Shown here piece after piece: positions 54,212-62,874 of a stretch of DNA of 64,000 nucleotides (its first letter is position 1; each line of letters begins with the position of its first letter). Where the stretch lies: positions 22,645 to 86,644 of the forward strand of contig JASJCI010000013.1 of the NCBI GenBank assembly GCA_030066085.1, given 5' to 3'. This stretch comes from Gammaproteobacteria bacterium. Lineage in GTDB: Bacteria; Pseudomonadota; Gammaproteobacteria; GCA-001735895. The position numbers were made by a program, and so were the translations under genes. Below the pieces are notes generated by a model that was given only the letters and a program-made list of their open reading frames with translations, was not told the DNA's origin and did no database searches.

Positions 54212-54637
54212 ATGGACAGCGTCGGCATCTACACCCCGCCCAAAACCATCGAAAGCATCAATCCCGGCAGCGGAATTTTCGAATCCGCCCTGTCCGACAG
54301 CGAACTCGAGGTTACGCAATCGGCGCAGGACAAGCTGCACGAGATCATCTCGCAGACCGACGAGGACGTCTCCGCGATCAGGATCTATATCAGCGGCGGT
54401 GGCTGCGGCGGCCTGACCTACGGCATGACTTTTACCGACGACCACTCCCAGTTCGACACGTCGCTCGATTTTGGCGACTTCAGGATACTGGTCGACGTGG
54501 TTGCGCTGAATTACCTGCGCGGCGCGCAGATCGACTACGTTTCCGAGGTTGGGCGGGAGCGTTTCGTGTTTAACAACGTCTTCGCCGAAACCGGCGGCAC
54601 CGGTGCTTGCGGCGGCTGCGGAGCAGCCCAGGGCTGA
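54212..54637 (+). CDS. erpA: A-type iron-sulfur cluster carrier, ErpA/HesB family
   Basis: 141 aa, longer than ErpA of E. coli because of a roughly 35-residue N-terminal extension. The cluster-binding GGGCGGLTYG is conserved, but the C-terminal motif is A-C-G-G-C-G rather than C-G-C-G, so the two terminal cysteines are separated by two residues. Role: transferring Fe-S clusters to apoproteins. The gene is followed by a terminator-like hairpin and an ATP-grasp gene. Subfamily (ErpA, IscA or HesB-like) is uncertain because of the altered motif. Confidence 0.78.
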   Translation: MDSVGIYTPPKTIESINPGSGIFESALSDSELEVTQSAQDKLHEIISQTDEDVSAIRIYISGGGCGGLTYGMTFTDDHSQFDTSLDFGDFRILVDVVALNYLRGAQIDYVSEVGRERFVFNNVFAETGGTGACGGCGAAQG

Positions 54638-54672
54638 ACCATCGTCCGCCGATCGCCAGCCAACGGAACAAC

Positions 54673-55938
54673 GTGACAAAACCCGGCCCCGCGCCGGGTT
54701 TTGTGCTTCTGGTAGCGCCTTCCGGCAGCTACCGCGTCGCCGCCTATACCAAAGCGGCCGAATCCCTGGGTATGAATATCCTGGTGGTATCGAACAGCGA
54801 ACACTCGCTGGTGCCTGAAATCGCGCGCGGCGTAACCGTCGATTTCGAAAATGTCGAGGCGGCACTGGCGCATATCCTGGACGCGGTCAGTGGCCTGGAC
54901 ATCGCCTGCGTGCTGGCCACCGACGACAGTTGCGTCGCGCTCTGCAGCCAGCTGGCCGACCATCTCGGGTTGCCGCAGAACAGCAGCGTTGCCGCAGCCA
55001 ATACACAGCGCAAGGACCTCGGTCGCGAGGCCCTGCGCCGCGCGGGTTGCCGCCACCCCGATTTCGAAGTCATCGAGATCGACCGGGTCGACCCCGATCG
55101 GCTGCGGGTTTCGTTTCCGCTGGTCATCAAGCCACTGGGCCTGGCTGCCAGTCGCGGGGTCATTCGCGCCGATGACGCCGACCAGTTCTGTGCCGCGGTC
55201 GCGCGCATCGCGGCGATCCTCGATCAGGCCGGAATCGATGGATTCCCACGCAAACACCTGCTGATCGAGGGTTATATCGACGGTCCGGAGTATGCATTCG
55301 AGGGTTTCATGATCGAGGGCGAACTGCAGGTTCTGACCCTGTTCGAAAAACCGGAACCGCTCGAGGGACCTTTTTTCGAGGAAACCTACTACCTGACCCC
55401 GGCCCGGGTCGATGCGCCTGTCATGCACAGCCTCGTCGACGAAGTCGCGCGCTGCGCGGCCGCTTACGGCCTCAGTCATGGTCCGATCCATGCCGAGATC
55501 CGGCTGACGCAAGATGGGCCGGTGCTGGTCGAACTGGCCGCTCGCACCATTGGCGGGCAATGCGGCCAGCTGATCGAGTTTTCGCTGCAGCAGCGCCTCG
55601 AGGAGATCGTCATCAGCGGTATGTGCGGACACCTGCCCGAACGCGCCGATCGTGGCGAGGCGGCCGGCGTCCTGATGATCCCGATTCCGACCGCGGGTAT
55701 CCTGAGCCGCGTCGAGGGCCTGACCGATGCCATGCGGGTCGAGCACGTGCGCGACGTCGAAATTCACGTCAGTCCCGGTTACGAATTGAAGCCGCTGCCG
55801 GAGGGCGCGAGTTATCTCGGGTTTATCTTCGCCCAGGGCCCTGACTTCGATACCACCTACGCGGCGTTAAAACAGGCGCATCAAAAGCTGCGTTTCGTAA
55901 CCCGGCCGAAATGGGATCTGCTCCCCGTCGAGGGATAG
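54673..55938 (+). CDS. ATP-grasp enzyme, unknown substrate
   Basis: 421 aa from the GTG at 54673. A pre-ATP-grasp domain begins VLLVAPSGSYR; the ATP-grasp core has PLVIKPLGLAASRGV, LIEGYIDGPEYAFEGFM and the metal-binding HAEIRL...VELAARTIGG near residues 265-300. These are features of carboxylate-amine ligases of the BtrJ/carnosine-synthase-like group. The GTG start overlaps a terminator-like hairpin, so translation may instead begin at the in-frame GTG at 54703, which opens on the first beta strand. Product unknown; the neighbour is an Fe-S carrier. Confidence 0.82.
   Translation: MTKPGPAPGFVLLVAPSGSYRVAAYTKAAESLGMNILVVSNSEHSLVPEIARGVTVDFENVEAALAHILDAVSGLDIACVLATDDSCVALCSQLADHLGLPQNSSVAAANTQRKDLGREALRRAGCRHPDFEVIEIDRVDPDRLRVSFPLVIKPLGLAASRGVIRADDADQFCAAVARIAAILDQAGIDGFPRKHLLIEGYIDGPEYAFEGFMIEGELQVLTLFEKPEPLEGPFFEETYYLTPARVDAPVMHSLVDEVARCAAAYGLSHGPIHAEIRLTQDGPVLVELAARTIGGQCGQLIEFSLQQRLEEIVISGMCGHLPERADRGEAAGVLMIPIPTAGILSRVEGLTDAMRVEHVRDVEIHVSPGYELKPLPEGASYLGFIFAQGPDFDTTYAALKQAHQKLRFVTRPKWDLLPVEG
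54678..54702 (+). terminator. Terminator-like hairpin after the Fe-S carrier gene
   Basis: A 10-bp perfect stem AAAACCCGGC/GCCGGGTTTT (54678-54687 and 54693-54702) with a 5-nt loop ends in four T. It lies within the first codons of the ATP-grasp frame and directly before its alternative GTG start at 54703. It may end erpA transcripts or attenuate the downstream gene. Confidence 0.6.
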
Positions 55939-55948
55939 CGCGGCGCGC

Positions 55949-56233
55949 TTATTTCTTGGCGCCCGGCGGGCGGAATCCCTCGGGTCTCTGCCCCATATCG
56001 CCTTCCTTGAACAGGAAACCGAGCATGTGCTGCTCGAGCACCTCCAGGCTGTTGGGATCGATTGTCGACAGGCCGTTCTCGTTGATGATCATGGTCTGCC
56101 GCTCGACCCACTGGCTCCAGCCCTCCGCCGACACGTTATCGAATATTCGCTGTCCGAGTTCCCCCGGGTACGGGACGCGCTCGAGTCCGGGCGCTTCCCT
56201 GCCCAGAACGACACATTGCACCATGCGAGTCAT
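55949..56233 (-). CDS. yggX: Fe(2+)-trafficking protein YggX
   Basis: 94 aa. The conserved N-terminal Cys in MVQCVVLGREAPGLE and the PGELGQRIFDNVSAEGWSQWVERQTMIINE block are diagnostic. YggX helps protect Fe-S enzymes against oxidative damage. The start is the ATG at 56233, after GAGGTAG. It sits by convergent placement next to the ATP-grasp gene, in a small iron-related neighbourhood. Confidence 0.96.
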   Translation of the reverse strand: MTRMVQCVVLGREAPGLERVPYPGELGQRIFDNVSAEGWSQWVERQTMIINENGLSTIDPNSLEVLEQHMLGFLFKEGDMGQRPEGFRPPGAKK

Positions 56234-56248
56234 AACTACCTCGAATAT

Positions 56249-56276
56249 AAAAAAAAGCAGCCGGGGTCCGGCTGCT
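56249..56276 (-). terminator. Rho-independent terminator of the outer-membrane protein gene
   Basis: Read on the minus strand, GCAGCCGG and CCGGCTGC (56276-56269 and 56265-56258) form an 8-bp stem with a short loop, followed by a run of T (56257-56250). It lies 27 bp after the stop codon and before yggX. Confidence 0.88.
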
Positions 56277-56302
56277 TCGCATGATATCAGAGTCGGGGTT
56301 GC

Positions 56303-57001
56303 TCAGAAGGCATAATTCACGCCCAGCGCGAGAACCGGCCAGAACTCGTAGTCATCGAGTTCATCCTCGGCGTCGGCTTCGATCTCGCGCAGGAGCAGGT
56401 CCAGTTCTGCCTGGCTCAGGGTATTGGGACCAACGGGATTGACCGTGGCCTCGAAATCGACCTCGGTATCCAGCAGCGCTACCCCCAGATCGAGGGAAAA
56501 CGAAAATCCGCGCTCACCGCCGGCCGCCCGTCCCCAGCCGATGCCGATGTAAGGCTGGTAAGAGTCCGCCAGTTCGACCTCGCCAGTAATGTCACTGGCA
56601 AAATCCGCGGGATCGAGGGGCTGGCCGCTGATCACGGTGCTGCCGACCAGCGTACCGGTGATATCGGCCGCGCCGGTATTGCGAAACATGCCCGCGGTCA
56701 GGCGGAAGCTGCCACCCGTGACATGCCAGTCGAGCAGCAACGCGTTGGAGCCGTAGTCGAAATCCAGTTCCGAATCGATATCGGTCTCGAAACCATCGTC
56801 TCCCACTTCCACGTCCTCGTCCTCGCCATCGAGATCGAGCGCGGCCACCGCAACGCGCAGGTTGACGTTTTCGGTCAGGCCGATGCCGAGGTCGAGGCCG
56901 ATGCCGTTGGTTCCCGCCTTGGCGGCAACACCGAAATCCAGCGCGCCGGCCGGGGCGCAGAAAAGCACGAGGCAAAACGCTAATCCGAGTGATCTTTTCA
57001 T
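56303..57001 (-). CDS. Predicted outer-membrane beta-barrel protein
   Basis: 232 aa from the ATG at 57001 (a TTG at 57007 is an alternative, with GAGGA at better distance). A signal peptide of about 20 residues ends PAGALDFG. The mature part shows alternating hydrophobic strands, many Asp and Gly residues, and ends in an aromatic C-terminus (LGVNYAF), typical of small barrels. An acidic stretch (DGEDEDVEVGDDG) forms a loop. Family not recognised; porin or OmpW-like function would be a guess. Confidence 0.75.
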   Translation of the reverse strand: MKRSLGLAFCLVLFCAPAGALDFGVAAKAGTNGIGLDLGIGLTENVNLRVAVAALDLDGEDEDVEVGDDGFETDIDSELDFDYGSNALLLDWHVTGGSFRLTAGMFRNTGAADITGTLVGSTVISGQPLDPADFASDITGEVELADSYQPYIGIGWGRAAGGERGFSFSLDLGVALLDTEVDFEATVNPVGPNTLSQAELDLLLREIEADAEDELDDYEFWPVLALGVNYAF

Positions 57002-57180
57002 GAGCAAGTTTTCCTCGCCTGCATTAAAATATCCACTGACTATAGGACATGAGGAGCTGTGCGCAGGATCAAATTTATCATCGACTTATGCCCACTTCTT
57101 CAGGTCGACTGTATCAATTTGCGATTAATTTACTATTATCAGCATACACATAGCGTATTCTGCATTCCCAAGGAGTTGCG
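57002..57180. other. Divergent promoter region of barrel and phosphatase genes
   Basis: 179 bp, richer in A+T than the surrounding genes. AAGGAG five bases before the TTG at 57181 is the phosphatase ribosome-binding site. TTGCGA (57119-57124) with CATACA 18 bp later is a weak promoter candidate. Confidence 0.45.
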
Positions 57181-57963
57181 TTGACGGGCTACACGGCACA
57201 AAGCGAGCAACAACCCCCTGTCAGTTACCAAATATCCAGCTGCGGCGTTACCCACACCGGTCACGTTCGAAACAAGAACGAAGATTCGATACTGGTGCAC
57301 GACGACGAGAACGTCTGGATTGTCGCCGACGGCATGGGCGGGCATCACGCTGGGGATTTCGCGAGCCAGACGATCACCAACAACCTCAGCCTGTTCAAGC
57401 AGCATCCGTCGCTGGATGACAATATCCTTTTGCTCGAGGAAAACATCCTCAACTCGAATTCGATCATCCGCAAGAAGTCGGGCAATCTCGGGCGTAACGC
57501 GACCATCGGCAGCACCGTCGTCTGCGTCTACGTCTGGGGCAACCTGCTGTTCACGCTGTGGGCCGGTGACAGCCGGCTCTATCGCTATCGCGACGGCAAG
57601 CTCGAACGCCTGACCGAGGACCACAGTTACGTCGAGGAACTGGTGCGCATGGGCAAGATCGAGGCGCGTGACGCCGAAGAGCATCCCGCGGCCAACGTCG
57701 TACTCAAGGCGGTCGGTATCGACGACCGCCTGTGCATGGATTTCGAGTATTTCGAACTCCAGCAGGATGACATCTATATCATATGCACCGACGGACTTTA
57801 TAAAGATCTGGACGAAGCGAATATAGCGCCTATTATTGAGTCTCATACCGAGAACATGAAACAGCTCTCGGAGACGTTGCTTGCGTCCTCGCTGGACGCG
57901 GGTGGAACCGACAATACCTCGATCATCACGCTGAAAATTCAGCAAAAGGATAATGATGTCTGA
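57181..57963 (+). CDS. PP2C-family serine/threonine protein phosphatase
   Basis: 260 aa from a TTG with AAGGAG at ideal distance. The metal-binding motifs are intact: RNKNEDS near residue 32, VADGMGGHHAGD near residue 50, WAGDSRLYRY, CTDGLYKDL and GGTDNTS. It resembles Stp/PphA-type phosphatases. The stop lies inside the start of the kinase gene, so it should dephosphorylate targets of that kinase. Cytoplasmic, no membrane segment. Confidence 0.92.
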   Translation: MTGYTAQSEQQPPVSYQISSCGVTHTGHVRNKNEDSILVHDDENVWIVADGMGGHHAGDFASQTITNNLSLFKQHPSLDDNILLLEENILNSNSIIRKKSGNLGRNATIGSTVVCVYVWGNLLFTLWAGDSRLYRYRDGKLERLTEDHSYVEELVRMGKIEARDAEEHPAANVVLKAVGIDDRLCMDFEYFELQQDDIYIICTDGLYKDLDEANIAPIIESHTENMKQLSETLLASSLDAGGTDNTSIITLKIQQKDNDV

Positions 57964-59941
57964 AGTTTGCGAATCGTTGATCAATGATTACATCGCGGGT
58001 TCGCTGAATATCGCCGACCTCGAGCAGGGCCTGGCGAGCCTTTTCGACGCCATGCCGGCGGGTCACGTCGATGCGCAAAACTACCTGCAGTCGCTCTATA
58101 CCAGTGACAAGATCGATTCGAGCGGTTTCACCGAGATTTCGCAGGTCATTTCGAGGGTCAATATCCAGTCCACGCTGAAGAACAGCCAGGAGACCGACAT
58201 CTCTTACTTTGCCGAGGACCGCACCCTGCACCTGACGGATCTGTCCGGCCTCGACATCGAGGCCGACGGCGACGATTCGGCCGACAAGACCGTTATTGTC
58301 CAGGTCGGTGGCAAGGCCGAGGACATCGAATCCTCCGAGCCGTCACTGGATAACACCGATCATTCGCCGAAGATCGTCGAAAAGCCGCACAAATCGGCGC
58401 GTTACGAAAATCTCGGCCCGGGCGTCACGCTCAAGGACCGCTTCGTACTGCTGGAAAAACTCGGCCAGGGCGGTATGGGAGTCGTGTTCAAGGCCAAGGA
58501 CCTGCTCAAGGTCGAAGCCCAGGACAAGGATCCTTACGTCGCGATCAAGGTGCTGACCGACGCCTTCAAAAAGTATTCCGGCTCCTTCATCGCGCTGCAG
58601 CGCGAGGCGAGCAAGGCCCAGCGCCTGGCGCATCCAAACGTGGCGACCGTGTACGATTTCGATCGTGACGGCAACACGGTCTTCATGACCATGGAGTTTC
58701 TGCAGGGCAAGCCGCTCAACCAGCTGATCAAGGAACTGGCCAACAAGCCGCTGAAACTCGACCATGCGCTGCATATCATCGAGGAACTCTGCGCCGGCCT
58801 TGCCTACGCCCACGAGAAGCTGTTGATTCACTCCGATTTCAAGCCCGGTAACTGTTTCCTGCTGAATGACGGCCACGTCAAACTGCTCGATTTCGGCATC
58901 GCGCGGGCGAGTACGCAAACCGACGAAGAGCGTGAAAACACGATGTTCGACCCGGCCAAGCTCAGCGCCGTCACGCCTGCTTACGCCACGCCGGAAATGT
59001 TCGCCGGCATGAACCCGGATCCGCGCGACGATATCTACGGCCTGGCCTGCGTCGCCTACCAGCTGCTCGCCGGCGGCAAGCACCCCTACAACAAGGTAGC
59101 TTCGCCCAAAATCAAGGAACTGGGCATCAAACCCAAACCGATCAAGGGTTTGAACCGCCGCCAGCAAAAAACGTTGATGAAGGCGCTGAGCGTGGTGCGC
59201 GAGGATCGTATCGCCGACGTCGAAAAGTTTGCCGAGGGTATGCGTGCCAAGAAGTCGCATACCAAGACCATCCTGCTGGCCACGCTGTTCATTGCCGTGA
59301 TCGGCGCCGGTATCGGCTACAAGCCTTTTCTCGAGTTCCGCGACGAACAGCAGCTCTACGACAAGATCCAGAAAATAAAGGGTGGCGACAAGGCGCTGAT
59401 GATCGAAACCATCTGGGGCCTCGACCAGCTCGACGACGAACAGCAGAAGATCATCTCGGTCGGCCTGCGGCGCGAAATCATTACCTTTTACCGCGACCGG
59501 ATCCGTTCCGTGTTCCGTCCCAAGGAAGGCCTCTACGATTACCCGCAGGCGCAGGAGCTGCTGTCCCAGGCCAAACGGCACTACCCCGATTCGGTTGCGT
59601 TGTCGACCATCGAGGACCAGATCAAGGAACAGCGCGACCGCCTGATGACCAGTCTCGTCTCGCTGTACAAGCGCTACTTCAGTCAGAAAAAGCTGGTCAA
59701 AAGCGCGAACGGCGAAGACCTGACGACGGTACTGCCGCTGATCAAGCGGGTCGATCCGAAACATTACCTGCTCAAGGACAAGGCGCTTGCGGACCTGTAC
59801 CTGTCCGAGGCGGAGAAACTCATCGCGGCGCGCAAATACAAGGATGCATCGAACTATATCGTGACTGGTCTCAAAATGTTCCCCGAGGATACCCGCCTGC
59901 AAAGCCTGAACAAGCAGATCAATGCGCAGTACCTGAATTGA
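57956..59941 (+). CDS. Transmembrane serine/threonine protein kinase
   Basis: 661 aa from the ATG at 57956; one further ATG precedes it. Using the numbering from that earlier ATG, a roughly 150-residue acidic N-terminal region precedes the kinase domain (about 160-420): glycine loop GQGGMG at 171-176, Lys199, HSDFKPGN at 293-300 (Ser in place of the Arg of HRD, so a non-RD type), DFG at 313-315 and TPAYATPE. One transmembrane segment follows at about 439-455, then a 200-residue periplasmic domain that I do not recognise. The gene overlaps the phosphatase by 8 bp and shares one base with the next gene. Confidence 0.92.
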   Translation: MSEVCESLINDYIAGSLNIADLEQGLASLFDAMPAGHVDAQNYLQSLYTSDKIDSSGFTEISQVISRVNIQSTLKNSQETDISYFAEDRTLHLTDLSGLDIEADGDDSADKTVIVQVGGKAEDIESSEPSLDNTDHSPKIVEKPHKSARYENLGPGVTLKDRFVLLEKLGQGGMGVVFKAKDLLKVEAQDKDPYVAIKVLTDAFKKYSGSFIALQREASKAQRLAHPNVATVYDFDRDGNTVFMTMEFLQGKPLNQLIKELANKPLKLDHALHIIEELCAGLAYAHEKLLIHSDFKPGNCFLLNDGHVKLLDFGIARASTQTDEERENTMFDPAKLSAVTPAYATPEMFAGMNPDPRDDIYGLACVAYQLLAGGKHPYNKVASPKIKELGIKPKPIKGLNRRQQKTLMKALSVVREDRIADVEKFAEGMRAKKSHTKTILLATLFIAVIGAGIGYKPFLEFRDEQQLYDKIQKIKGGDKALMIETIWGLDQLDDEQQKIISVGLRREIITFYRDRIRSVFRPKEGLYDYPQAQELLSQAKRHYPDSVALSTIEDQIKEQRDRLMTSLVSLYKRYFSQKKLVKSANGEDLTTVLPLIKRVDPKHYLLKDKALADLYLSEAEKLIAARKYKDASNYIVTGLKMFPEDTRLQSLNKQINAQYLN

Positions 59942-60213
59942 TGGAACGCGAAGCCTCCCCGCTGCGGCTGCTAGCCAAGACCTACGCCAATGACCTGATC
60001 AGCCGGGAGCAGTACGTCGAAATCCGTGCGCAGATGCTCAAAAAGCTGCAGACCAAGGGTAAAATCGACGCATCCGACCTGAAAAACTTCACCGCCATTA
60101 CCCAGGGTTCCGACCCGACACCGGCAAAACGCTCTTACTCGCCTTCCGACTGGATAATCATCATGCTCGGGCTGGCCGCCTCGGCGGTGCTGGCATTCGT
60201 ACTCTACGGCTGA
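59941..60213 (+). CDS. Small tail-anchored membrane protein of the kinase operon
   Basis: 90 aa. The ATG shares one base with the kinase stop (TGATG). The N-terminal 50 residues form a charged helix-rich segment (AKTYANDLISREQYVEIRAQ) reminiscent of SHOCT-type short helical domains, also similar in style to the N-terminus of the kinase (LINDYIAGSLNIADLEQGL). One membrane segment ends the protein. Family unknown; coupling suggests an accessory subunit of the kinase. Confidence 0.7.
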   Translation: MEREASPLRLLAKTYANDLISREQYVEIRAQMLKKLQTKGKIDASDLKNFTAITQGSDPTPAKRSYSPSDWIIIMLGLAASAVLAFVLYG

Positions 60214-60493
60214 TCAGCCTGGCCCGGGAAAGCCGTTAACAAGGTCACAAAACTAACCTTCGAGGCTCCTGTCAAAGCCAATTACTGGTTGAAGTCAGGG
60301 TAATTTAGTTTATTATCTTCAATAACTTAAAACGAATAGTTAAATTCAATTATGAATTTTCAGGCGGGGCGGAACAGGTCACGCGTGCACGCCGGCGGTT
60401 GTCGTCGCCTGGCTGTGAAACCGACTGTTAGCCGCCTGCGTCCGTTCCCCGCCAGGGTCGCGCCCTGTTTCATTACCCGGAACCGGTAATCCT
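60214..60493. other. 280-bp leader/promoter region of the TolC-fusion gene
   Basis: The first half is AT-rich; a promoter candidate lies inside it. From its start the leader would be about 170 nt. I looked for a c-di-GMP (GEMM) riboswitch because of the Lap genes downstream and did not see its conserved elements. Confidence 0.45.
60289..60316 (+). promoter_or_regulatory. Candidate sigma-70 promoter of the Lap locus
   Basis: TTGAAG (60289-60294), a 16-bp spacer and TATTAT (60311-60316), in the most AT-rich stretch of the intergenic region. Transcription would start near 60323 and leave a long leader before the ATG at 60494. Confidence 0.5.
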
Positions 60494-62659
60494 ATGACAT
60501 CCAATCGTGGCTTCCATCGCGTTGCGCTGCACCTGGCGGCTGCCCTGCTGCTGGCCGGTCTGTCGCGTCCATCGCTTGCGCTGGACATGACGACGATGGT
60601 CATAGACACGATCTCGGCGCACCCGGAGGTCAAGGAGAAGATCCACGTCTATCGCCAGATCCGCAATGACCGCGAAATAGCCGACAGCGGCTGGCGCCCC
60701 AGTGTCGATATCGGGGCATCGACCGGCCTCTACGACACCGAATCGCCTACCACCGGCAACAGTTCGGTCGACTATGACAGTTCTGCGGTGGAGCTGTCGG
60801 TTACGCAGAACCTGTTCGGCGGTTATGACACGACCTACCAGATCGAACAGACCGAGTTTCGCCTGCAGGCAGCACTGTTCGAGGTCTACGATACCGCCGA
60901 CAATATCGCGCTGAGCGCGATCCAGGCGTATCTCGACGTCATACGCCAGCGCCGACTGCTGCTGCTGGCACAGGAAAACGTCGCCGCGCACGAAGAGATC
61001 CTGGCGCAGATCCGCGAGCGCAACGCATCCGGCGTGGGTCGTCGGTCGCAACTGCAGCAGACCGAGGGCCGCCTGGCGCGTGCCTACGCCAGCCAGATCG
61101 CGCAACAAAACAACCTCGAAGATGCCGCCACTCGCTTCCACCAGGTACTCGGCCGTTACGTCGACCCGGATTCATTGAGCGAGCCGGCACTGCCGCTGCT
61201 GCCGCCGGACGAACTCGACGAACTGATCGATGTCGCGCTCGCCGCCCATCCCGCGATGCGGGTGGCCGACAGCAACATTCGCGCGGCGCAGGCCGATCAT
61301 CTGCGCTCGCTGCGCACGCGTTATCCCAACCTCGATTTACGCTTCGCCACCGAGTACGGCGAAGACATCGACGGGCTCGACGGCAGTACCGAGGAAGTCA
61401 GCGTCGTGCTCAACCTGACTTACAACCTCTACAGCGGCGGGCGCAACGAAGCGGAACAGCAGAAGAAGGTCAGCGCCGTCTACGAGCAAAAGGAATTTGC
61501 CGCACGCGTGCGCCGCCAGGTCATCAACACGCTACGCCTCGCCTGGGTCGCCGACACCTCGCTCGAGCGGCAGCTCGGTTACCTGCGTACCCACGTGCAA
61601 AAGGCCGGTGAAACGGTCGAGTCTTACCAGGAAGAGTTTTTCATAGGCCAGCGCGACCTGATCGACCTGCTCGATGCCAGGAACGAGCTCAACAGGGCCC
61701 AGAATGAGCTGGCGGAGGCACGTTACGATGCGCTCGGCGCACGTTATCGCGTCTACGAGGGCCTGGGACAGCTGTTCGACGCCGCCGACGTCGACTTCAG
61801 CCTGCAGCAGGGGCGGCTGCAGGTTGCGCGTCTGAGCACCGAAAAAATTGACAAATTGCCGCTGCCGGACGACGAGGATGCGGATGCCGAGCGCGACCCG
61901 CTGGACCACTGTGACAACACCCTGCCCGGCCGCGATGTCAATCCTTTCGGTTGCCACCAGCCACCGGTCGTGATCAAGATCGAAACACCACCGGCCGAGA
62001 CCAACACGCCGCCGGAGCCGGCCGACGACTTTTTCGAAGTCGAGGCCAATGGAGCGCTGGTCATTACCCGCGCCCAGCTGCTGGACAACGATCGTGACGC
62101 CGATGGCGATGCGCTAAAAATCCTCGATATCGGCGATCCGCGGGTCGGTCGGCTGGCATCCAATCTCGACGGTAACCTGGTTTATCGCGCCAGCGAGGGA
62201 TTTGTCGGTATCGATACGTTCGACTATACCGTCAGCGATAATCGTGGCGCGTCCGCCAGCGCGACGGCAACCGTCCAGATACGAGTCAGGCAGCCCGAAA
62301 TGGTCAGCCTCGATCGGAACCAGCTGGTGAACTTCGTCTACGACGAGGCCGAGTTGACCGCGATTTCCAGGATCAAGGTCGAGGCCATCGTCGAGGCCAT
62401 TCGCGCCGCCGATGGTATTCGCATCGAAATTTACACCCACACCGACGACATCGGTTCGGATGGTTATAACCTGGCACTGTCGAAACGTCGCGCGCAAGCG
62501 CTGCGGGCACTGCTGATCGAGCGCGGCATCGATCCCGCCGACATCAAGGCAGTCGGCATGGGCGAAGCACAGCCGATCGCCGACAACTCGACCGAGGCCG
62601 GCCAGGCCATCAATCGCCGCGGCGAATTCGTATTCAAGGCCAAATTCACCGACGAATGA
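60494..62659 (+). CDS. TolC-type outer-membrane channel fused to cadherin-like and OmpA domains (LapE-like)
   Basis: 721 aa. A signal peptide ends near residue 30. Residues 30-430 are a complete TolC protomer with its internal repeat (SVTQNLFGGYDT and LTYNLYSGGRNE). A linker with two Cys (473 and 487) leads to a cadherin/Ig-like domain at about 507-597 (DDFFEVEANG, LLDNDRDADGD, GIDTFDYTVSDNRG). An OmpA-type peptidoglycan-binding domain follows at 610-718, with HTDDIGSDGYNLALSKRRA. TolC C-termini face the periplasm, so the OmpA part could tether the channel to the wall. LapG and LapD genes follow, implying type I secretion of a large adhesin; no transporter gene is in the window. Confidence 0.9.
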   Translation: MTSNRGFHRVALHLAAALLLAGLSRPSLALDMTTMVIDTISAHPEVKEKIHVYRQIRNDREIADSGWRPSVDIGASTGLYDTESPTTGNSSVDYDSSAVELSVTQNLFGGYDTTYQIEQTEFRLQAALFEVYDTADNIALSAIQAYLDVIRQRRLLLLAQENVAAHEEILAQIRERNASGVGRRSQLQQTEGRLARAYASQIAQQNNLEDAATRFHQVLGRYVDPDSLSEPALPLLPPDELDELIDVALAAHPAMRVADSNIRAAQADHLRSLRTRYPNLDLRFATEYGEDIDGLDGSTEEVSVVLNLTYNLYSGGRNEAEQQKKVSAVYEQKEFAARVRRQVINTLRLAWVADTSLERQLGYLRTHVQKAGETVESYQEEFFIGQRDLIDLLDARNELNRAQNELAEARYDALGARYRVYEGLGQLFDAADVDFSLQQGRLQVARLSTEKIDKLPLPDDEDADAERDPLDHCDNTLPGRDVNPFGCHQPPVVIKIETPPAETNTPPEPADDFFEVEANGALVITRAQLLDNDRDADGDALKILDIGDPRVGRLASNLDGNLVYRASEGFVGIDTFDYTVSDNRGASASATATVQIRVRQPEMVSLDRNQLVNFVYDEAELTAISRIKVEAIVEAIRAADGIRIEIYTHTDDIGSDGYNLALSKRRAQALRALLIERGIDPADIKAVGMGEAQPIADNSTEAGQAINRRGEFVFKAKFTDE

Positions 62660-62874
62660 TCCCCCGGCACCGCGGGCAACGGAACCTGTCCCTTGTTGTC
62701 CCGTGGTCTAAACTTGGAGGTAGAAAGCGGTAACCCTGGAAAACTCCCCTGAAAAGTCTGATTGCATGCGCTCCTGCTGACCGCGGGTCGATCGGTTACG
62801 ACCGACGATGCCTGCGTGCGTGGGCCGGACTCGGCGTCCGCATCGGACAATCTGCGGTTATCGCGGCCCTGCTG

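Noticed and set aside
58343..59902. 519-codon minus-strand frame
   Set aside because: Lies opposite the Ser/Thr kinase gene and has shadow-type composition.
60323..60493. c-di-GMP riboswitch in the leader of the Lap locus
   Set aside because: The conserved GEMM sequence blocks were not found.
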